A stretch of DNA of 9,140 nt from Calidifonticultor sp964387355. GTDB lineage: Bacteria; Actinomycetota; Humimicrobiia; Humimicrobiales; Humimicrobiaceae. Of the stretch, positions 1 to 5,777 are shown in pieces. The stretch is taken from NCBI GenBank assembly GCA_964387355.1, contig CAYLWJ010000021.1, forward strand, positions 1 through 9,140, read 5' to 3'. The notes under the pieces were generated by a model, which searched no databases, was not told the DNA's origin, and saw nothing but the letters and a program-made list of their open reading frames with translations. Every line of letters begins with the position of its first letter. Within the stretch, counting starts at the first letter, position 1. Both the position numbers and the translations under genes were made by a program.

Positions 1-123
1 GTAGATATGTTTAAAGACAATTTATATTTTTGTAATATTACAGTTTTCTTGCCATTATTATGTTTTGGGTTTTGTCAAAATAACTTCATGCAGAAAATAT
101 CTAAAGATAAAAATAATTTTTAA
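1..123 (+). other. possible 3' end of an upstream gene, or chance open frame
   Basis: Frame 1 is open from the first base to a TAA at 121-123, giving 40 residues with an internal Met at codon 3. The peptide is rich in Phe, Leu, Asn and Cys and matches no family I recognise. No Shine-Dalgarno sequence can be assessed because the window begins here. In DNA this AT-rich a 40-codon open frame is only mildly unusual, so it may be chance. It would be the tail of a gene read toward the transporter operon. Confidence 0.15.
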
Positions 124-198
124 ATTGATTACAAAAGGGACAATCACAATAATAAAATACATGCTTTTAAAGTATGGAATAAAAATAAATTTTTATTA

Positions 199-227
199 TT
201 GACAATAAATTTTTTTTTTGTTAACAT
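199..227 (+). promoter_or_regulatory. candidate sigma-A promoter for the transporter operon
   Basis: A perfect -35 hexamer TTGACA (199-204) is followed after 17 bp by TAACAT (222-227), a 4/6 match to the -10 consensus. The spacer includes a run of nine T (211-219). The -10 lies inside the palindrome TAACATATGTTA, and the operator-like site begins at its end, an arrangement typical of a repressible promoter. Other AT-rich -10-like strings nearby (such as TATATT at 353-358) lack a good -35. Confidence 0.5.
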
Positions 228-233
228 ATGTTA
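222..233. promoter_or_regulatory. 12-bp perfect palindrome overlapping the -10
   Basis: TAACATATGTTA is a perfect inverted repeat, extended by near-symmetric G/C flanks (G220 and C235). It covers the presumed -10 hexamer, so a bound protein would block RNA polymerase. FCD-type GntR regulators bind short AT-rich palindromes with GT/AC half-site bases, so the GntR encoded at 8372-9028 is a candidate ligand. That link is inference. Confidence 0.35.
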
Positions 234-242
234 TCGTTAATA
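226..242. promoter_or_regulatory. LacI/cre-like operator, copy 1
   Basis: The 17-mer ATATGTTATCGTTAATA sits at the expected transcription start. It differs at one base from the 17-mer at 9122-9138. The core TTATCGTTAA is a near-palindrome centred on CG, the hallmark of LacI-family operators. TGTTATCGTTAATA also fits the Firmicute cre pattern TGWNANCGNTNWCA at all but one position. A repressor here would act at the start site. Whether the binder is CcpA, another LacI-type protein or the local GntR is unknown. Confidence 0.45.
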
Positions 243-466
243 CATTTTTATCTTATGAATATACAAAATTTATATGCTTGTAATAAAAACTTCAAACCTA
301 AAAACTTATTTAAAATAAATTGAAATTAACTTTAGTTAATACTAAGTTTAGTTATATTATGCTTTTTATATTAAATTATTAATAATTAGTAATTAAAATA
401 AAAATAAATTAAAAATAGATTATATAAAGTTATTTTAAAATAGTTTATTTAGCAACTTCTTTGCTT

Positions 467-477
467 AAGGAGGTGAT
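467..477 (+). promoter_or_regulatory. orphan perfect Shine-Dalgarno sequence in the leader
   Basis: AAGGAGGTGAT is an uninterrupted 11-base complement to the 3' end of 16S rRNA, but it lies about 70 nt before the binding-protein start, which has its own AGGAGG. The only ATG nearby (476-478) overlaps it and opens a 16-codon frame ending at 526, with spacing too tight for normal initiation. It may protect the mRNA 5' end, act as a ribosome standby site, or serve a leader peptide. Confidence 0.4.
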
Positions 478-545
478 GATATTTGGGTTAGGTGTTATTT
501 TTTATATTTTTAAAAAGGTAATTTAAAAAAGGAGGAAAGCTTTAA

Positions 546-1907
546 ATGAGAAATAAGGTAATTGTATGGTCGTTAGTATGTGTGTTTATTATATCAATAC
601 TAATGATAGGATGTAAAACTACTGAAACTGTAACTACAACAGCAGCTGAAACAACAGCAGCTGAAACAACAGCAGCAGCTCCAATATTAGGGACTGAAGG
701 GCTAACTTATTGGATTGAAAAAGCAGGAATTAAACCTTCAGGGGAATTTACAATATATTCTTATAAAAATGAAGGAGTAACAGAATATAAAATTGCACAA
801 AAATATGTGGAGACATATCCTGATGTTAAGTTTAATTGGGTAACAGTTCCAGGAGAAGACTATGCTAGCAAAATTGCAACAGAATTGGAAACAAATACGG
901 CTAACTTCGATTGTTTTTGGTCCTATGCAGCCTGGACAATACAGTTTAGTAAGTTTCTTGAAGATGTTACAAGCAAAATACCAAAAGAATTAAGAGATGA
1001 TATACTTAAAGGTGTTGTTTCAGCAACTGCTGTTGGAGATACATGGTATAGCGCCCCGCTCTTTACTTCTATTTATTCTCTAATATACAATAAAGAAATA
1101 TTAAAAAATGCTGGTTATGAAAAGGCTCCACAAACATGGGATGAATTTTTTAAATGCGCTGAAGCTGTACAAAAAGGTAAAGAGATTTATGGTATAGGAA
1201 ATGGTATAGTTGGCCAATTTGGATATATTGTAATGTTCCAAATAGTTATTCATACTATTGGTGGAGAATTTTGGAATAATGACAGACAAAACCCTCAGCC
1301 ATTGTTTAATAATGAAAAAGGAGTTAGAGCACTTCAAATTATGAAAAAAATATATAAAAGTAATTTTTCAGATCCGTCTATGGCTCAAGGTGATGAGTTT
1401 GCGATGAGAAGAGCAATTGCATCAGGTAAATCAGCAATGGGCTTTCATGGTGTTGGTGTAGTAGAAGCTATAGTAGAAAAAGACTTTCCTGAAAATAAAG
1501 GTAAATTTGATTACTCTTTAATTCCTTCTGATCCAGGTTTTGAAACTTGTTCTACAAATGGCTCGATGGGTTTTGCAATAAGAAAAGGTGGAAATGTTGA
1601 TGCTGCACTTGGTTTTGTACTTTTCTATTTGTCACCTGATATGCAAAAGTTTATGACCCAAGATTATGGTTTCCCAACTAGCAGAGCTTCACTGGCAAAT
1701 GATGAAAAATATGTTTCAGAATTTCCATATGTTAGGATTGCAGTTGAGCAAGCAAATTATAAAACTGTTAGGTATACTGAAGAAAATACTTCAGCACTCC
1801 AGCAAGCATTTTTCCCAATTTTTGAAAATTATCTTAATGGAAAAATTGATGAAAAGTCAACTCTTTCTCAATTGGAAAAAGCATTTATTGATGCTTGGAA
1901 AGAATAA
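546..1907 (+). CDS. ABC sugar-type solute-binding lipoprotein
   Basis: This is a 453-residue extracellular binding protein of the MalE-like family 1 (CUT1 importers). It would capture a sugar or sugar derivative outside the membrane and deliver it to the two permeases downstream. Residues 1-22 form a lipoprotein signal peptide: basic start, hydrophobic core, lipobox MIGC, with Cys23 as the lipidated residue. A Thr/Ala/Glu linker (about 24-46) follows, encoded partly by three 15-bp tandem units. The mature domain starts near residue 50. It contains typical family stretches such as the YNKEILKNAGY segment with the following P-TWDEF motif, and the late FYLSPDMQKFM region. AGGAGG at 530-535 lies 10 nt before the ATG, a strong start. 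Length is normal for the family. The substrate cannot be assigned from the sequence; the linked genes suggest a sugar acid or modified sugar. Confidence 0.93.
   Translation: MRNKVIVWSLVCVFIISILMIGCKTTETVTTTAAETTAAETTAAAPILGTEGLTYWIEKAGIKPSGEFTIYSYKNEGVTEYKIAQKYVETYPDVKFNWVTVPGEDYASKIATELETNTANFDCFWSYAAWTIQFSKFLEDVTSKIPKELRDDILKGVVSATAVGDTWYSAPLFTSIYSLIYNKEILKNAGYEKAPQTWDEFFKCAEAVQKGKEIYGIGNGIVGQFGYIVMFQIVIHTIGGEFWNNDRQNPQPLFNNEKGVRALQIMKKIYKSNFSDPSMAQGDEFAMRRAIASGKSAMGFHGVGVVEAIVEKDFPENKGKFDYSLIPSDPGFETCSTNGSMGFAIRKGGNVDAALGFVLFYLSPDMQKFMTQDYGFPTSRASLANDEKYVSEFPYVRIAVEQANYKTVRYTEENTSALQQAFFPIFENYLNGKIDEKSTLSQLEKAFIDAWKE
636..680 (+). repeat. three 15-bp tandem units encoding the lipoprotein linker
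   Basis: The unit ACAACAGCAGCTGAA occurs exactly at 636-650 and 651-665, and a variant (ACAACAGCAGCAGCT) follows at 666-680. It encodes TTAAE-TTAAE-TTAAA, the flexible tether between the lipid anchor and the binding domain. Being in-frame and nearly identical, it could gain or lose units by slippage without breaking the gene. Confidence 0.85.
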
Positions 1908-1942
1908 TTTTTAAATAAAAAGGTTTTTTATTTTAAAAATTT

Positions 1943-1974
1943 GGGAGGGGAAAGGTCATGTTCCTTCCCCTTCT
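1943..1974 (+). terminator. GC-rich hairpin between binding protein and permease genes
   Basis: GGGGAAAGG (1947-1955) pairs with CCTTCCCC (1963-1970) across a 7-nt loop with one bulged A, and the stem extends to 1943/1974 with wobble pairs. In this AT-rich DNA it is the most stable hairpin I see. What follows (TTCTCTAATATTTC) is only moderately T-rich, so it probably acts as a leaky terminator or 3' stabiliser. That would keep the binding protein more abundant than the permeases, as is usual for such operons. Confidence 0.5.
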
Positions 1975-2011
1975 CTAATATTTCTAATTTTAAATTAAAA
2001 AGGGGTGGAAA

Positions 2012-2917
2012 ATAGAAATAGCAAAGAAAAAAAATACTGTTTTTTCTCGTAAAAAGAATTTTATTGAATTAAATATGATGCTTCCAGCAATAATAATTAT
2101 TTTTTTGGTTATGGTTTATCCTACTTTATATGCATTTTATATGAGTTTTTTTAACTGGAAGTTAGGCAAAACTCCAAAATTTATTGGTTTTGATAATTAT
2201 GTTAAGTTATTTTCAATACCAGATATTTTACATTCAATTTGGATAACTTTATTATTTGCAGTGTTAGTTACAATTTTTACTATAGTTTTTGGTTTGTTTA
2301 TTGCAGTTTTATTAAATATGGAGTTAAAAGGGACAAATTTAGCTATTGCTTTTCTTTTAATACCATGGGCAATTCCACCTGTTGTTAATGGAGTAATGTG
2401 GAATTGGTTAATGAATCCAAGATTTGGCACTTTTAATAATGTATTAATTTCTCTAGGACTACTAAATGATTTTAGAGCTTGGAACCAAGAGCCTTGGCCT
2501 GCTTTTTTTATAATAGTTTTTGCAACTGTATATAAATTGTTACCATTATCTGCATTTTTATTATCTGCATCGTTAAAAACTATTCCAAAAACTTTATATG
2601 AAGTTGCCGAAATAGACGGGGCATCACCCATTGGTAGATTTTTTTCTATAACTTTGCCGCTTATTAGACCTGGTATGGTTATCATTATTATCCTTTTGTC
2701 AGTAGGTACTTTTAAAGCTTTCGATATGATATATGTTATAACAAATGGTGGGCCAGGTAATTTTACTGCAGTACTTAATTTTCTTTCATATGTTACAACA
2801 TTTAAAATAATGAATTTTGGCCTTGGTGCAGCCATAGCATTCTTTATATCATTTTTGATATTAATAGTAACTATAATATATTATAGAATTACTTTTAAAG
2901 AAGTAAGGTATGATTAA
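2012..2917 (+). CDS. ABC sugar transporter permease, MalF-like
   Basis: This is an inner-membrane subunit of the CUT1 importer, forming the channel with the next gene. Counting from 2012 it has 301 residues. About six hydrophobic segments are visible, the first starting at the LPAIIII stretch and the last near the C-terminus. The EAA loop that docks the ATPase is present as YEVAEIDGASPIGRFFSITLP. The first ATG (2075) has no ribosome binding site and lies at the start of the first membrane segment. Upstream, the frame is open and encodes EIAKKKNTVFSRKKN, a basic N-terminus normal for this family. AAGGGGTGG (2000-2008) sits just before ATA at 2012, so I place the start at this non-standard ATA codon. 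If that is wrong, the protein starts at 2075 with 280 residues. The next permease follows 18 bp later. Confidence 0.9.
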   Translation: MEIAKKKNTVFSRKKNFIELNMMLPAIIIIFLVMVYPTLYAFYMSFFNWKLGKTPKFIGFDNYVKLFSIPDILHSIWITLLFAVLVTIFTIVFGLFIAVLLNMELKGTNLAIAFLLIPWAIPPVVNGVMWNWLMNPRFGTFNNVLISLGLLNDFRAWNQEPWPAFFIIVFATVYKLLPLSAFLLSASLKTIPKTLYEVAEIDGASPIGRFFSITLPLIRPGMVIIIILLSVGTFKAFDMIYVITNGGPGNFTAVLNFLSYVTTFKIMNFGLGAAIAFFISFLILIVTIIYYRITFKEVRYD

Positions 2918-2935
2918 TAAAGCATAGGAGTGTAT

Positions 2936-3808
2936 ATGTCGGGTCTATCTTATGTTAAAAAGAAAATTTTATTTAGAATATTATTTTATATATTACTCTA
3001 CTTAGCAATATTTTTTATATTAATACCTTTTATAATAATGGTTTTAAGCTCTTTTATGAGTGAGCATGAAATATATCTTAATAATTACCCAAATTTTCAT
3101 TTATTTCCAAGGGGAGGAGAAAAGTTTAGTGACTATTTTTTAAATTATAAATGGTTATTATTATATTCAAAAAGAGGTGTTGAAACATTCATAAACAGTT
3201 TACAAATATCAATCATAGCTACTATATTGTCCACAATAGTTGCTAGTCTTGCTGCTTATCCATTATCACGTACAAGGTTAAAAGCAAAAAATTTAATTCT
3301 ATTTTTATTTCTTTTTGCTAGCATGGTTCCAACTATGGCTATACTTATTCCTTTATATCTGCAGTTTGTCAGAATAAAATTATATGATACCTTATGGGCT
3401 CCAATACTGGTTTTAACAGCATATATTTTGCCTTTTTCTATATGGGTTATGAAAGCTTTTTTTGACACTGTTCCAATTTCATTAGAAGAAGCAGCTTTAG
3501 TTGATGGATGTTCAAGGCCAAAAGCTTTATTAAAAATTGTTTTTCCCCTTGCTATTCCAGGAGTTGGCGCAATAGCAGTATATTCATTCATATCTACATG
3601 GAGTGAATTTTTAATACCATTGGTTGTAACCAGGCAAAAAGCACAGACTTTTACAATGTATATTGCTAGTTTTGTAAACGCAGAGAATGTTGAAATATCA
3701 AAAGTAATAACAGCTGGCGTAGTTTCTTGTATTCCTGTAGTAGTTTTGGCATTGTTGTTTCAGAAGTTAATTGTAAGAGGCCTGATTGAAGGTGCTGTGA
3801 AAGGTTAA
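2936..3808 (+). CDS. ABC sugar transporter permease, MalG-like
   Basis: This is the second membrane subunit of the importer, about 290 residues. It has the expected MalG layout: a basic N-terminus, a first membrane helix (about residues 14-36), an extracytoplasmic loop, and five further hydrophobic segments. The EAA motif is LEEAALVDGCSRPKALLKIV followed by a Pro. The C-terminus ends in the family-typical LIVRGLIEGAVKG. AGGAG at 2926-2930 lies 5 nt before ATG 2936, which makes this ATG a better start than the in-frame GTG at 2930 that overlaps the ribosome site. It is the last transporter gene; no ABC ATPase follows. The import ATPase is therefore likely a shared MsmX/MalK-type protein encoded elsewhere. 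Confidence 0.93.
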   Translation: MSGLSYVKKKILFRILFYILLYLAIFFILIPFIIMVLSSFMSEHEIYLNNYPNFHLFPRGGEKFSDYFLNYKWLLLYSKRGVETFINSLQISIIATILSTIVASLAAYPLSRTRLKAKNLILFLFLFASMVPTMAILIPLYLQFVRIKLYDTLWAPILVLTAYILPFSIWVMKAFFDTVPISLEEAALVDGCSRPKALLKIVFPLAIPGVGAIAVYSFISTWSEFLIPLVVTRQKAQTFTMYIASFVNAENVEISKVITAGVVSCIPVVVLALLFQKLIVRGLIEGAVKG

Positions 3809-3928
3809 AAAGCCTTCTAATGATGTATAATTTTATTTTAATTACCAAAAAATATATAAAATAATTAGCATTGTAATTTAAAGTCTTAAAATTCAAAAAT
3901 AAATCTTTTAAAATATTTGGAGTATTAT

Positions 3929-4579
3929 ATGGGTTGTAGCGGCTTTTTTAAACAGATTTATGATACTATTTCAACTGATGTTTTAGTAATTGGAGCAGGT
4001 GCTGCTGGGCTTAGAGCAGCTATGGAGGCTTTTGATAATGGCGTAAAAGTGCTTGTAGTATGTAAGGGAAATTTCTTAAAGACTGGTTCAACTTTTTTTT
4101 CATTGGTACCTGGGTGGGGAATGCAATTTTTAGAAAAAGAAAATGCTGATAATACTTATGAGTATTTTTTAAAAGAGATTCTTGAAGTTGGAGATGGAAT
4201 GGCTGACCCTTATCTAGCAAAGATTTTAATAGAAAAGTCGCCCAAACGAGTTTATGAGCTCGAAAATATGGGGATAAAGTTTGATAAAATTGATGGGAAA
4301 TTTTATGAATTTCTTTGCTGCTTTGCAAATATAAAAAGAACAGTTGCTTGTGCTTTAGACCTTAAGAATATAAGACTAACTTTTAAAAAAGAAATTATTA
4401 AGAGAAATATAAAGGTAATTGAAAATTTTTTTGTTATAAAAATTGTAACTAAAGAAGAATGTAAAAATAAGAAAGTTTGTGGTGCAATTGGAATTGACCA
4501 AAATGGTAACTTGGTTTTTGTAAAAGCAAATGCAGTAATTTTAGCAAGTGGTGGAGGGTCTATAATTATTCAAGAATAA
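3929..4579 (+). CDS. fumarate-reductase-type flavoprotein, N-terminal part (frameshifted)
   Basis: This is the FAD-binding N-terminal portion of a succinate dehydrogenase/fumarate reductase-like flavoprotein. The dinucleotide-binding motif VLVIGAGAAGLRAA lies at about residues 18-31. The KTGST...PGWGMQ stretch (about 51-66) replaces the His-containing segment of covalently flavinylated SdhA/FrdA, so FAD is probably bound non-covalently. AVILASGGG near the end is the conserved strand before the second half. The frame then runs into TAA at 4577-4579, while homologous sequence continues one frame over (next entry), so this is a broken half of about 216 genuine residues. I choose ATG 3929, with GGAG at 3919-3922, over the upstream TTG at 3917 that overlaps the ribosome site. 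There is no signal peptide, so the product is cytosolic. It probably performs a redox step on the imported substrate. Confidence 0.85.
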   Translation: MGCSGFFKQIYDTISTDVLVIGAGAAGLRAAMEAFDNGVKVLVVCKGNFLKTGSTFFSLVPGWGMQFLEKENADNTYEYFLKEILEVGDGMADPYLAKILIEKSPKRVYELENMGIKFDKIDGKFYEFLCCFANIKRTVACALDLKNIRLTFKKEIIKRNIKVIENFFVIKIVTKEECKNKKVCGAIGIDQNGNLVFVKANAVILASGGGSIIIQE

Positions 4580-4580
4580 C
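4559..4580 (+). other. frameshift site joining the two flavoprotein halves
   Basis: The upstream frame reads GGG-TCT-ATA-ATT-ATT-CAA-GAA-TAA. The downstream frame, read back from 4581, gives LFKNN immediately before MNSPELTGDGY, which matches the family's usual run from the GG-rich turn through L-F/Y-K to TGDGY. Removing one base within ATAATT (4562-4567) restores a single reading frame of about 578 residues from ATG 4929 minus 1000, i.e. 3929. The downstream frame has its own stop at 4563-4565, so the break is confined to 4562-4579. It may be a real mutation, an assembly or sequencing error, or (less likely) programmed frameshifting. Confidence 0.8.
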
Positions 4581-5666
4581 ATGAATTCCCCCGAACTTAC
4601 TGGGGATGGTTATGAGTTAGCTCTTGATGCTGGAGCATCATTAATAAATATGGAATATATACAATTCATATATGGTATTGTTGCACCGAAAAAGATTCAC
4701 TTTTCAGAGAAAGTTTTTATGTTTAAACCACCTATTTTAAATAAATATGGAATAACTTTTATAGAAAAATATATTCCATCTTATTTATCTATTGATGATG
4801 TAATTAATAAAAGAATTGAACACGGACCTTTTACATCTAGACTTATTTCAAAATATTTCGATATTGCGATATATTCAGAAATAAGAAATGGTAAAGGAAC
4901 TGAAAATAATGCGATTTTTTTAGATTTAAGGAAATTACCAGAATATATTGATAATATAGAAAAAGATTTTCCATCTATAAAAAAGTGGTTAAAATGGCTT
5001 TATAACAATGGAGTTGATGTTCAAAAGGAATTTCTGGAAATAGCATTATGCGCTCATGCTAATAATGGAGGTATATTAGTAAATGTAAACACCATGACTG
5101 AAATAGATGGTTTGTTTGCTTGTGGTGAAATTATGGGAGGACCTCATGGTGCCGATAGACAAGGTGGTAATATGATGGCAGCTACCCAAGTTTTTGGTAA
5201 GATCGCAGGAAAAAATGCAGCGAAATATACTAAAATTTGTTCTACAGGTGTCGTAAATGAAAATTATATATTGTCTGAAATAAACAAAAAAATAAAGTTA
5301 AAGAAAAATGGTTCTGAGGATTATAAATATATAAAAAATGAGATACAAGAGTATGCTAACAAAGAGCTAGTTATTTGTAGAAGTGCAAAAGGTTTAAAAA
5401 GCCTAATTGAAAAATTTGACGGTGAACTTCAAGAAAAAATTAATTTTATTAAAATTGGTAGGTTGTCTGATATAAGAAATTATTTTAATTTAAAATCTAT
5501 GTTAAATACAGCTTTAATCATTGCAAATGCAGCTATGCTAAGAAAAGAGAGTCGAGGTTCTCATCACAGGGAAGATTATCAAGAAAAAGATGATAAAGAA
5601 TTTAGAAAAGTTATAAAAATAAATAGAGAAAATGATAAATATATTTATAATTTTATTAAATTTTAA
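4581..5666 (+). CDS. fumarate-reductase-type flavoprotein, C-terminal part (frameshifted)
   Basis: This is the second half of the interrupted flavoprotein, 361 residues from the ATG at 4581. That ATG is an internal Met codon of the ancestral gene and has no ribosome site. Recognisable parts are PELTGDGYELALDAGA (residues 4-19), AHANNGG (158-164, aligned with the substrate-site His of FrdA), GLFACGEIMGGPHGADRQGG (177-196, FAD contact with the conserved Arg) and the C-terminal domain signature LRKESRGSHHRED (320-332). The MEYIQF segment is followed by IYG where classical fumarate reductases have HPT, so one active-site His is absent. Succinate/fumarate chemistry is therefore doubtful, and a different hydroxyacid, sugar or polyol substrate is possible. 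No iron-sulfur or membrane-anchor subunit is encoded nearby. A hairpin follows at 5690-5725. Confidence 0.85.
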   Translation: MNSPELTGDGYELALDAGASLINMEYIQFIYGIVAPKKIHFSEKVFMFKPPILNKYGITFIEKYIPSYLSIDDVINKRIEHGPFTSRLISKYFDIAIYSEIRNGKGTENNAIFLDLRKLPEYIDNIEKDFPSIKKWLKWLYNNGVDVQKEFLEIALCAHANNGGILVNVNTMTEIDGLFACGEIMGGPHGADRQGGNMMAATQVFGKIAGKNAAKYTKICSTGVVNENYILSEINKKIKLKKNGSEDYKYIKNEIQEYANKELVICRSAKGLKSLIEKFDGELQEKINFIKIGRLSDIRNYFNLKSMLNTALIIANAAMLRKESRGSHHREDYQEKDDKEFRKVIKINRENDKYIYNFIKF

Positions 5667-5689
5667 TTTTTAGCTAAAGTAAACTAATT

Positions 5690-5730
5690 AAGAATTTAAA
5701 TTTGACTTTCAAAATTAAAATTCTTTTATT
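5690..5730 (+). terminator. putative intrinsic terminator after the flavoprotein gene
   Basis: AAGAATTTAAATTT (5690-5703) can pair with AAAATTAAAATTCTT (5711-5725) with one bulge, around a loop of about 7 nt. A T-rich stretch (CTTTTATT) closes it. The stem is almost all A-T, so stability is modest. Its position 23 bp after the stop and just before a perfect TATAAT supports a transcription boundary here. Confidence 0.4.
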
Positions 5731-5749
5731 AAATAATTAAGCCTATAAT
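5721..5749 (+). promoter_or_regulatory. possible promoter for the Asp-box propeller gene
   Basis: TATAAT at 5744-5749 is a perfect -10 hexamer. The sequence 17 bp upstream (TTCTTT, 5721-5726) is a poor -35, and no extended -10 TG is present. A transcript starting near 5756 would have a leader of only about 20 nt before ATG 5778 with no Shine-Dalgarno sequence. In DNA this AT-rich the match may be chance. Confidence 0.3.
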
Positions 5750-5777
5750 TATTTTGATAATTGTTTTGATTTTAAAT

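Larger units (their letters stand above)
124..545 (+). other. non-coding upstream region and long leader of the ABC transporter operon
   Basis: This stretch has no convincing gene. A 22-codon frame at 255-323 lacks a ribosome binding site. The region contains a candidate promoter (199-227), an overlapping palindrome (222-233), an operator-like site (226-242), an imperfect inverted repeat around 328-349 (AACTTTAGT / ACTAAGTT) and an orphan perfect Shine-Dalgarno sequence (467-477). If the promoter is right, the transcript carries a leader of roughly 310 nt. I do not recognise a known riboswitch in it. Confidence 0.5.

Noticed and set aside
255..323. 22-codon open frame in the first intergenic region
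   Set aside because: It has no Shine-Dalgarno sequence, no family resemblance, and a length expected by chance.
2197..2835. 212-codon open frame on the - strand inside the MalF-like gene
   Set aside because: It is the antisense shadow of a well-supported membrane protein gene; its translation has no domain and no ribosome site was evident.
3801..3816. AAGGTT-AAAA-AGCCTT hairpin at the end of the MalG-like gene
   Set aside because: The stem is only 6 bp with a wobble pair, it overlaps the stop codon and has no following T tract, so I do not call it a terminator.
4553..4567. Programmed +1 frameshift of the prfB type in the flavoprotein gene
   Set aside because: GGAGGG precedes the site, but it encodes conserved glycines. 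There is no stop codon in the shift position, and the +1 frame itself hits TAA at 4563-4565 unless the shift occurs after ATA.
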